Source: Pseudomonadota bacterium
GTDB lineage: Bacteria; Pseudomonadota; Gammaproteobacteria; Pseudomonadales; Cellvibrionaceae
Direction of reading: 5' to 3'
Assembly (NCBI GenBank): GCA_023416875.1
Contig: JAEZGT010000222.1
Location: 1 to 13,654, forward strand
Length of the DNA stretch: 13,654 nt
Under the pieces are notes generated by a model that did no database searches, had not been told where the DNA came from, and saw only the letters and a program-made list of their open reading frames with translations. Each line of letters opens with the position of its first letter. The first letter of the stretch is position 1. This document shows, piece by piece, positions 8,109-13,654 of the stretch. A program made the translations under genes and the position numbers.

Positions 8109-8148
8109 AAAAATAAAAAAGGGCATTGGATTCACATCCGATGCCCTT
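8109..8148 (-). terminator. Rho-independent terminator for the CotH-type gene (minus strand)
   Basis: Stem AAGGGCAT (8119-8126) pairs with 8141-8148, then a G-T wobble and an inner 4-bp stem GGAT/ATCC close a loop TCAC. On the minus strand it runs into a T-rich tract (complement of 8109-8120). No T-run follows on the plus strand, so it mainly serves transcription arriving from the gene at 8335-10638, but it may partly stop the small plus-strand gene too. Confidence 0.85.
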
Positions 8149-8195
8149 CAATCAAAATGTCACAACTAAATAGAACTATTCAGAACATTAAGCTA

Positions 8196-8320
8196 GAGGC
8201 TATTTTATAACTGCGCTCGCCGATACTGCGCTAAAAACGCCCTCACAATGCTCATTTCCTCCATGCAAACTCTCCTCGTCGGCCGTTTTCGCCTTGTCTC
8301 GCGAGTTATGAAACGGCCTC
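8196..8320 (-). repeat. Dispersed MITE-like repeat, copy 1
   Basis: A 125-base element bounded by imperfect 16-bp terminal inverted repeats: plus-strand GAGGCTATTTTATAAC at 8196-8211 and GTTATGAAACGGCCTC at 8305-8320 (13 of 16 positions complementary). It has no coding capacity. A related copy lies in opposite orientation at 13087-13223. This copy sits 14 bases after the CotH-type gene's stop and before that gene's terminator. No clear target-site duplication was seen. Confidence 0.75.
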
Positions 8321-8334
8321 CAGTCAAGGGATAA

Positions 8335-10638
8335 TCATTCCTGCACAAACACGGGGGTAATGCTAAGAGATTCCGTCAGCGTTAAAGTCAGCGTTTTGTC
8401 AGTTGCGGCGCTGTCACCGCTCCAATGGGAAAAACGATAGCCGACATTTGGCAAAGCGGTCACTGTGACCGGAAGTTCCGCAAAATAATCGCCGCTCCAG
8501 TTTTCATTCGCCACCACAACCGAATTCACTTTAACGCTGCCGGCGGCACTATCGAGACCAGCAATCGACAAAGTCACAGGTGCTGACAGGGCGAAATGGC
8601 TGCGCAGATGTTGCCAAACATAGCCCGGCCTGCTGGTGGCATAGGTAATCAGGCTTTTGACCTCGCCCTCCCAGTTCCAATTACTTCTGGGACCTCCCCA
8701 TCGCTCTTTCTGCAGCGGAATCTCCGAGCGAATCTCGTCAGCCAAGCGATTTACTACGGACGTAACATTGACCGGCAGGAATCTGGAGTTCAGCTGGTCG
8801 GCAAAATAGCTGATGAATTGCGTTTTGAATTGCGGATTCATCAACAGTCGTCGCAGCAACAATGTTGACCACGGCGGATTGGATCCTCCAACCATCGCGT
8901 TTTCCGCTGTTGCATATTCAAGTGAATTTTTAGTGACATTGGACTGATACAAACCAAAGCCAAAGTCTGTATCGTATAAAATCCAGCGCCATTTGGTGTC
9001 CGGTGTTTTCCAGTATTTGATATTCCTTTCAGGCCAATCGTCATTGGCGATAAAAATCAGCAGCACTTGATATGCGATAAAATTGTCGATGTCCATCTGT
9101 GCCGCAACTGTTGCATAAAAGTCCGGCGAGCTCGGGTCGGCAGTGGCGACATAATCAATCAATGCGAGATAGTCGTCATTGGAACCTTCAACAACCTCTG
9201 CATTTGCTTCCAGGATAGTGACGGCGCTTTTCTTGACGTCGTGCTTGGCGCTTAAGAAATCCTCGTTCACTTTTTCGCGCAGATTGTGTAAGCCCCAATA
9301 CTCACCATTTAAATAAACAGCGACGGCCCTGCCTGCCTGATAATCCAGTCCGCTGCCTTCCATAAGAGAGGTAAAGGCGCGGTCCCTCAGCATGGTGCGC
9401 AACCAGTCATTCCCCGATGCGCGCAGCACCAGATGCTCGAATTTTTTGTAACTCAATTCGGGGAAAAAGGGATACTCGAATTTATCCACCCCGTAGCGCG
9501 CTCTGGCATAAAATGCCAAAGCTTTTTGCGCAAATGACCGAGTGTAACCACCAAAGATCTGCACACCTGTATTGAATTCAACGCCCAAACTGCCATCAGT
9601 CTCGTAAAATCCGAAATGGATATCGCGCTCCCAATCCTGCCAAAAATTAGCGCCATAGTGGGGGGCCTGCCGCTCGTAGTTAAGACCGAGGACGTAAATG
9701 CCGTATTCCATATCGAAAAAATCGAGCGGATCGGCCTCCAGAGTTACCACAGGAATATCATGGCGAGCGTCAACCAAAAAGGTTCTGGATTGTGTCACTG
9801 AAGGAATAAGACCATCCGCAAAAATTCTCGCTCGGATTGCGGTGTTTTGCGAAATCATCAGTGCGCCCTGATAGATCGGTGAAGCTTGTGTCGGCACGGA
9901 ACCATCCGTGGTATAGCGAATCGTTTGACCGGTTTCTTCACCAGTCAACATCACCATGGCTGTGTTGGTCACTCCGCCTTTGTCGGAAAATTGCACCGTA
10001 CCGTTGATGACACCGCGATATTCCTGATCACTGTTCACTGCGCCAGGTGTCGGGCGGTCGTAATAAGCCACGGATTTATTTATCAGCGACAACCCCACCG
10101 ATGTGCCCGTGCGTAAGCCATCCACGGTCAACGCATGTTTTTGCACACCATTATTGTCGAATAAATATAACGTCTCGCCGGATGATGAAATTTTGAAATT
10201 GGTGTGCAAGGGTTTGCCGCTCGTAGCGCGGTTTTTATCAGATGCCCAGACCACCACATAGCCCCCCGCCTCGAGGGTCATCTCGGGAAACTGCCACATT
10301 TGAGGAGTCATCGCATCATCAGTCACGCTCCAGCCAGACAACTGCACCGGAGAATTACTGTGGTTATACACCTCAAACCAGTCCTCACTATCACCGTCCT
10401 CATCCTTGAATTCGGAATTGGAGGAAACCGCTTCATTAATGATTAATCCTTGGCAGGAATTGCAAACCAAACCGGAAGAGCTGCTGGAGGAGCTCGACGA
10501 GCTGGAAGATGAACCGGAGCTGGATGAGCTATCCGCCCCAGAACCGGCGTCACCACCACAAGCAGACAAGCTAAGAGCAAACAATAGCGCACTTAATCGC
10601 GGGAAACTGACCCGCAAGAGCCAAGAGGTCTTGAACAT
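8335..10638 (-). CDS. Poly-Ser lipoprotein with lamin-tail, chitobiase-C-like and CotH kinase domains
   Basis: A 767-residue secreted lipoprotein. The signal peptide ends in LSLSAC (Cys 27). Serine blocks at 37-41 and 43-55 form a flexible spacer, followed by a C59-x2-C62 pair. Domains in order: lamin-tail domain (about 63-165, with INEAVSSN and DWFEVYN); chitobiase C-terminal / Fn3-associated domain (about 210-290, with IRYTTDGSVPT); and CotH kinase-like domain (about 295-640). The last contains NDWLRTMLRDRAF near 408, YLNGEYWGLHNLREK near 441-455 and the metal-site motif YDTDFGFG at 555-562. At the end is an InlB-type repeat (about 687-767, with GYRFSHWSGD). CotH proteins are atypical kinases that can phosphorylate secreted proteins. 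Here the target is unknown; extracellular location suggests adhesion or surface modification. ATG at 10638 has AAGG ten bases upstream and a perfect TATAAT further up. Confidence 0.93.
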   Translation of the reverse strand: MFKTSWLLRVSFPRLSALLFALSLSACGGDAGSGADSSSSSGSSSSSSSSSSSSSGLVCNSCQGLIINEAVSSNSEFKDEDGDSEDWFEVYNHSNSPVQLSGWSVTDDAMTPQMWQFPEMTLEAGGYVVVWASDKNRATSGKPLHTNFKISSSGETLYLFDNNGVQKHALTVDGLRTGTSVGLSLINKSVAYYDRPTPGAVNSDQEYRGVINGTVQFSDKGGVTNTAMVMLTGEETGQTIRYTTDGSVPTQASPIYQGALMISQNTAIRARIFADGLIPSVTQSRTFLVDARHDIPVVTLEADPLDFFDMEYGIYVLGLNYERQAPHYGANFWQDWERDIHFGFYETDGSLGVEFNTGVQIFGGYTRSFAQKALAFYARARYGVDKFEYPFFPELSYKKFEHLVLRASGNDWLRTMLRDRAFTSLMEGSGLDYQAGRAVAVYLNGEYWGLHNLREKVNEDFLSAKHDVKKSAVTILEANAEVVEGSNDDYLALIDYVATADPSSPDFYATVAAQMDIDNFIAYQVLLIFIANDDWPERNIKYWKTPDTKWRWILYDTDFGFGLYQSNVTKNSLEYATAENAMVGGSNPPWSTLLLRRLLMNPQFKTQFISYFADQLNSRFLPVNVTSVVNRLADEIRSEIPLQKERWGGPRSNWNWEGEVKSLITYATSRPGYVWQHLRSHFALSAPVTLSIAGLDSAAGSVKVNSVVVANENWSGDYFAELPVTVTALPNVGYRFSHWSGDSAATDKTLTLTLTESLSITPVFVQE

Positions 10639-10690
10639 ACGTTGGGAGCCTTACTGAATAATCAGACAATATTATTTTTGAATACTAGCG

Positions 10691-10696
10691 ATTATA
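10691..10696 (-). promoter_or_regulatory. Candidate -10 box of the CotH-type gene
   Basis: The minus strand reads TATAAT here, 52 bases before the start codon. The -35 side is poor: GGTTCG at 17 bases. A small GC-rich inverted repeat (GCGCC-GTAA-GGCG on plus, about 10703-10715) lies in the spacer and could be a regulator site. Confidence 0.4.
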
Positions 10697-10836
10697 AGCG
10701 TGCGCCGTAAGGCGAACCCACCCGAAGGATGACGGTTTTGTGACACCAGCACACTCGGCATATGCGTTTTGAGTGGCGCCGTCAAATTACCGCAGGCAGA
10801 CGCAGTCTTGGGACCAAAATGACTATTAGGTCAGGA

Positions 10837-10865
10837 TAAAAGCCGGCAACAGGGCTGTTGCCGGC
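10837..10865 (-). terminator. Rho-independent terminator of the three-gene envelope operon
   Basis: A 10-bp perfect stem GCCGGCAACA (10842-10851) pairs with TGTTGCCGGC (10856-10865) around loop GGGC. On the minus strand it is followed by TTTTAT. It starts 5 bases past the stop codon of the last operon gene. Confidence 0.9.
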
Positions 10866-10870
10866 ATAGA

Positions 10871-11671
10871 TCAAGAATGCAATTTGGGCGGATTATTGCT
10901 GCAGCCAGTTGGCGTAGGCGAAGCGTACCCTGGCGAATAAGCCGTGTCAGATTCTGTCGCACCCCCTTCAACAGAACGTCCCGTAGCGTCAATTCGCTGT
11001 TTACCTTCCCGCACTTTCTGCTTGGCTTTTGCCGCGACTTTGTCCCGCGTTTTGCCCAAGTATCGGTTTTCTGTGGACGTGGCCGGCAAACTGGCGGCAA
11101 TCAATGCACCCGCTGCTATGCCGATAGCACCCACAGCGAGAGGTTGTTCACGCAACAGAGTCGAAAATGTATCGCCAACTTGGCCTGCGCGTGCACGCAA
11201 TTCGTGGCCGGTATTGCTTGCACCATGACGTAGGTGAGCCGAAGTTCGACCTATCTTGTGCCCAAACTCGTTCAGATTCTCTTTGACTTGCTCTTTGGTG
11301 TGAGCCGCTCTGCTCTTCAGCGCTTCAGCCGTGGACTGATGATGCTCGTAATCCGGGTCGACACCGTAACTAGCATTTGACGGATAGCCGTAGCCGGCCG
11401 AAAGGCTGCGGCTGTTTTGGCCGTACATCAGCCATGCCAAACCCAAAGCCGTTAACAAGGTCGGCACTGGATTGTCGCGGATGGTATTGACGAGGTTTTG
11501 CGAAAACTCCCGGCCATTGGTTTTGCCATAGCTCAACACCTTATCGAGCATTTGACCTGGTGAAAATTGCGCTTCCAGCTCGGAAATAGTATCGCCGATA
11601 TGAGCGCGTTGCTGATCGATTTCCCGCTCGAGTTGAGCGGGATCTTTCTGGGCTTCAGTATTAATATTCAT
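10871..11671 (-). CDS. DUF3618 domain membrane protein
   Basis: A 266-residue inner-membrane protein, last gene of the operon. The N-terminus (about 10-45) matches the DUF3618 pattern: DPAQLEREIDQQR then IGDTISELEAQFSPGQ. Two membrane segments follow, at about 67-83 (after DNPVP) and 176-196 (after REQPLAVG). They are separated by a long charged helical region that resembles apolipoprotein-like or coiled-coil segments. The C-terminus is basic (KTRDKVAAKAKQKVREGKQR) then Ser/Pro-rich. Both membrane segments begin with an acidic/polar-x-P pattern like the C-terminal anchor of the DUF883 (YqjD/ElaB) family. The ATG at 11671 shares its A with the TAA of the upstream gene, and GGAGGG lies 7 bases before it, so translation is coupled. 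Function is unknown. Confidence 0.87.
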   Translation of the reverse strand: MNINTEAQKDPAQLEREIDQQRAHIGDTISELEAQFSPGQMLDKVLSYGKTNGREFSQNLVNTIRDNPVPTLLTALGLAWLMYGQNSRSLSAGYGYPSNASYGVDPDYEHHQSTAEALKSRAAHTKEQVKENLNEFGHKIGRTSAHLRHGASNTGHELRARAGQVGDTFSTLLREQPLAVGAIGIAAGALIAASLPATSTENRYLGKTRDKVAAKAKQKVREGKQRIDATGRSVEGGATESDTAYSPGYASPTPTGCSNNPPKLHS

Positions 11672-12105
11672 TAAATCGCCCTCCTCATCGCTTGTTTATC
11701 TTTTTCCATGGCGTCCATAGTGTGCGTCGGTGTAAAAGACGACGCCTGGAGTTTCTTTTTACCCGAAGCCAGCATAATCGCGCCGATCAGTACGACTACT
11801 CCGCCGACAATTAAGGACGCCAGCCACAATTCCACTATCTGGCCAAGCGCCAGCACACCGCCAAGCAACAAAAATAAAACACCAGCGTAAACAACGGAGC
11901 CACCAATAATGGTGCTGATGGCCCCTGCTTTAGCTTCATGGATGGAATGGGAAACTTCTACCTTGGCCAGCGCTAATTCCTTAGTAAATAAAGATGTGAT
12001 GTCACTGGTGAGCTGTCGGAGCAGGCCGGTTAATGATTTATCCGTGTGACTGCTCGAACGTATATCCGTAACTGGTCGAACATGGGATTGATAATTCTCA
12101 TTCAT
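11671..12105 (-). CDS. YqjE-like phage-holin superfamily III (PF07332) membrane protein
   Basis: A 144-residue membrane protein, middle gene of the operon. ATG at 12105 is chosen because GGAGG is 8 bases upstream; a longer frame up to 12222 would run far into the preceding gene. The family core starts near residue 24 with SLTGLLRQLTSDITSLFTKE, an amphipathic helix. An ELALAKVE helix follows, then two membrane spans at about 62-87 and 92-114 and a short basic cytoplasmic tail. This is the YqjE / 'putative actinobacterial holin-X, holin superfamily III' layout, and length fits. It starts inside the last codons of the preceding gene (8-base overlap) and ends in a 1-base overlap with the next. 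In E. coli the homologous yqjE follows yqjD, an inner-membrane protein that binds ribosomes in stationary phase. Holin activity itself is not implied. Confidence 0.87.
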   Translation of the reverse strand: MNENYQSHVRPVTDIRSSSHTDKSLTGLLRQLTSDITSLFTKELALAKVEVSHSIHEAKAGAISTIIGGSVVYAGVLFLLLGGVLALGQIVELWLASLIVGGVVVLIGAIMLASGKKKLQASSFTPTHTMDAMEKDKQAMRRAI

Positions 12106-12808
12106 AAAAATTTCCTCCACGATTATTAGAGCCAAACGACTGATCTTTTCTCGACGTAATGGATGGGAATTCATCATCTCTATCGAGATAGCCATTGTCT
12201 TCAAAACCAATGTCGTCTCCACCAGCCATGGCGTAATCGTCTGCGAGATAATCTTCCTCCGTCACTCGCTGCGTAATTTCCCCCGCCGTTTCGGAACCTT
12301 CTGTTTCGGGATAGGCCTCTCGCGAAACATTACGGGGGTATACATCATCAAAATTGGGAGTGCTATGCGCATCACGCTCATGGCGTTCGCCAACGTTTTG
12401 GCCTTTAGCCGAGGCGCGCGCGAAGCGTCCAACACCGAGACCGATCGCAAGGCTGCCTGCAATAAACAAGGTTGGATTTTTCCGCGCGATCGCTTCCACG
12501 TCGTGAACCAGTTCGTCCACGCTCTTGTGACGCAAGCTATTAGCCAAGGACGCCACGCTATCGGCAATTTCGGTCACGTAACGTGACAGACCTTGCTGAT
12601 CATGTTCATCAAGATTTTCTGCTGCGGCATCCGCTGCATCGGCAACCGCATCCAAGCCGCTGGCAGCCTGTTGACGAGTACTATCGAATTGACGAGAACT
12701 ATCGAAATTTTGCTGCGCTTGGCGTTGCACACGCTCAGCCGCGCCCAAGTCTTCCTTGGACAGGTCTGGGCTCTCCCGGCCATAAATAGAGTTTTGTTCG
12801 TAGGCCAT
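12098..12808 (-). CDS. Single-span membrane protein, first gene of stress-type envelope operon
   Basis: A 236-residue protein I do not recognise as a named family. ATG at 12808 is chosen because AGGGG is 7 bases upstream; longer starts at 12877 or the ATG 7 codons upstream have no such site. Residues 20-110 are polar and helical, with an Ala/Asp-rich stretch (51-65) and an SVASLANSLRHKSVDELVHDVEAIA helix region. One membrane segment follows at about 112-130 (after RKNP, ending GVGRFARAS). The C-terminal 100 residues are acidic, low-complexity and probably disordered, with many Asp, Glu, Gly and Tyr. The helical part plus ARKNP-hydrophobic-GxxxxRF anchor resembles membrane proteins encoded beside DUF3618 and YqjE genes in other proteobacteria, some annotated 'nutrient deprivation-induced'. 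It overlaps the next gene by 8 bases. Confidence 0.85.
   Translation of the reverse strand: MAYEQNSIYGRESPDLSKEDLGAAERVQRQAQQNFDSSRQFDSTRQQAASGLDAVADAADAAAENLDEHDQQGLSRYVTEIADSVASLANSLRHKSVDELVHDVEAIARKNPTLFIAGSLAIGLGVGRFARASAKGQNVGERHERDAHSTPNFDDVYPRNVSREAYPETEGSETAGEITQRVTEEDYLADDYAMAGGDDIGFEDNGYLDRDDEFPSITSRKDQSFGSNNRGGNFYE
12114..12118 (-). promoter_or_regulatory. Ribosome binding site deciding the YqjE-like start
   Basis: GGAGG on the minus strand lies 8 bases before ATG 12105 and inside the last codons of the upstream gene. It decides the start of the 144-residue form and points to translational coupling. Confidence 0.85.
12671..12706 (-). repeat. Tandem 18-bp duplication in the first operon gene
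   Basis: TTGACGAGTACTATCGAA is followed directly by a copy differing at one base. It encodes two consecutive FDS(S/T)RQ-type hexapeptides (about residues 35-46) and looks like a recent in-frame duplication. Confidence 0.8.
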
Positions 12809-13086
12809 ATCATCACCCCTGGTTGTCATGTTTGTAGATAGCGCAACAATGTCGCGCCATTCAAAACCAAGGAGCAAATTCCGCGCCCCATTCTCAGCAA
12901 ACCAGTTAACGGGTCGAAAATGGAGTTTAAATTAAGAAAAAGGCCTTCTCTGCGTCGAATAATGCGCACAAAACTTGAGGCTTTTAGTAAACCTTACAAA
13001 GTCCGATGGTGAAAATGAAATAAAAAATAATTGTTAACGTGATGAAACAGAACAGCGATTTATTCGACGTCGGCATGCGAAAGAAG
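12809..13086. other. Upstream region of the envelope operon
   Basis: No gene is visible in these 278 bases. The part near 13000-13050 is AT-rich. The operon promoter must lie here but I could not pick a convincing -35/-10 pair. The only distinct element is the inverted repeat at 12841-12857. Confidence 0.5.
12841..12857. promoter_or_regulatory. Inverted repeat upstream of the envelope operon (candidate operator)
   Basis: GCGCAACAATGTCGCGC is an interrupted palindrome: GCGC and ACA on one side match TGT and GCGC on the other, with one mismatched pair and a central base. It lies 32 bases before the first start codon, in the probable untranslated leader or promoter. It could bind a dimeric regulator or form a short RNA hairpin. 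Confidence 0.4.
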
Positions 13087-13223
13087 GCGAGACAAAGCAA
13101 AAGGCCGAGCAAGGACTGCGTCGGCACGGTGGTTACATGGAGCAAATGAGCATTGTGTCTGGCCTCACCGCCACAGGACGATTTAACGCGGTCTCGGGTG
13201 CTCAGCCGTTATGAAACAACCTC
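13087..13223 (+). repeat. Dispersed MITE-like repeat, copy 2 (diverged)
   Basis: The plus strand here aligns with the minus strand of copy 1. GCGAGACAA, the GGCCGA segment, CATGGAG then AAATGAGCATTGTG, a TTTA-CGC block and the terminal GTTATGAAACAACCTC all occur in the same order. The right terminal repeat is well kept (13208-13223), and the left one is not recognisable. Relative to copy 1 there are insertions of roughly 10 bases in two places. It ends 7 bases from the stop of the esterase gene. Confidence 0.7.
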
Positions 13224-13230
13224 CAAATGT

Positions 13231-13654
13231 TTATGAGCCGGAGCCAAATAACTTATTAATCCATGCTCCGATATCTTCAAGTTGCTCTGGCAGAACTGTG
13301 TGTTCCATCGGATATTCCTTCCATTCCACACTATAACCAAGCGCGGACAAACCATCCGCGCTGAGTTTTCCAGCATACAGGGGTACCACCGAATCGAATC
13401 TGCCGTGCATCGCTAATATGGGCGAATCCAGGTTGACGCCGCTGTGTTCCTTTTCGGCATTGCGTAAAAACGGCAGATAAGTGGATAAAGCCAATGTCCC
13501 GGCGAGCTTATGCGAGCTGCGAATTCCGGTGTAATAAGCGACTGCCCCTCCTTGAGAAAATCCGGCCAGCACAATATGAGTTGAAGATACGCCTTGTGTG
13601 ACTTGTTCTGCGATCAGCGCCTCCAGTGTGTCGCGCGATTGCGTTATGCCCGGA
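13231..13654 (-). CDS. Carboxylesterase/phospholipase (Abhydrolase_2, EstB-like), N-terminus outside window
   Basis: The C-terminal 140 residues of an alpha/beta hydrolase; the frame enters from the right edge. The nucleophile elbow is GFSQGG (Ser codon 13555-13557), preceded by the family pattern of a helix ending VSSTHIVLAG. The acid is the Asp of HGRFDSVVP and the base the His of PMEHTVLPEQ. All three catalytic residues are in the order and spacing expected for the carboxylesterase II / EstB group, which hydrolyses short acyl esters in the cytoplasm. The GTG at 13572 is an internal Val of the IVLAGFS strand, not a start. The 3' end lies next to the dispersed repeat, with no separate terminator visible. 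Confidence 0.92.
   Translation of the reverse strand, partial: PGITQSRDTLEALIAEQVTQGVSSTHIVLAGFSQGGAVAYYTGIRSSHKLAGTLALSTYLPFLRNAEKEHSGVNLDSPILAMHGRFDSVVPLYAGKLSADGLSALGYSVEWKEYPMEHTVLPEQLEDIGAWINKLFGSGS

Noticed and set aside
8191..8325. Target-site duplication around repeat copy 1
   Set aside because: The flanking bases (AGCTA left, CAGTC right) do not match, so no duplication can be claimed.
11671..12105. Reading the holin-family gene as part of a prophage lysis cassette
   Set aside because: The neighbours are not phage genes and the YqjE branch of this family is a chromosomal membrane protein; there is no endolysin or spanin nearby.
12106..12222. 39-residue N-terminal extension of the YqjE-like protein
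   Set aside because: It would overlap the upstream gene by 125 bases, while the ATG at 12105 has a strong GGAGG site.
12840..12860. Possible sigma-54 promoter (TGGCGCG then TTGC on the minus strand)
   Set aside because: The spacing between the GG and GC elements is two bases too long for a sigma-54 site.

Overview
The window looks like a chromosome segment of a polysaccharide-degrading gammaproteobacterium of the Cellvibrio / Saccharophagus / Teredinibacter type. The best clue is a pair of secreted lipoproteins whose signal peptides are followed by long, almost pure serine linkers, a hallmark of that group. Supporting clues are moderate base composition, clear AGGAG-type ribosome binding sites, and a DUF1592/DUF1588-type cytochrome lipoprotein next to a DUF1552 protein. 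The assignment is inferred; no rRNA or other marker gene is present.

Layout. All genes but one are on the minus strand. 1-1766: Ser/Thr protein kinase with one membrane span and an extracytoplasmic repeat/TPR-like tail, cut by the window edge. 1929-3317: SAM-dependent methyltransferase related to carnosine N-methyltransferases (N2227 family), with an added zinc ribbon and an extra C-terminal domain. 3388-3425: strong terminator. 3467-7501: two-gene unit, poly-Ser cytochrome lipoprotein (DUF1592/1588 architecture) followed by a Tat-exported DUF1552 protein. 7502-7929: divergent regulatory region. 7930-8103: small YqaE/Pmp3 membrane peptide, the only plus-strand gene. 8109-8148: terminator oriented for the minus strand. 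8196-8320: small dispersed repeat with terminal inverted repeats. 8335-10638: poly-Ser lipoprotein with lamin-tail, chitobiase-C-like, CotH-kinase and InlB-like repeat domains. 10837-10865: terminator. 10871-12808: tightly coupled three-gene envelope operon resembling the E. coli yqjD-yqjE idea. 13087-13223: a second, diverged copy of the dispersed repeat. 13231-13654: C-terminal part of an EstB-like carboxylesterase.

How the genes may work together. The two poly-Ser lipoproteins and the Tat-exported DUF1552 protein suggest a cell-surface or periplasmic module. The cytochrome lipoprotein also carries an inserted beta-sandwich that looks like a xylan-binding CBM60 module. That it forms a carbohydrate-linked redox system is inference. 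The YqaE peptide and the three-gene operon look like envelope/stationary-phase stress functions. The kinase and methyltransferase are neighbours with no visible terminator between them and could be one transcription unit.
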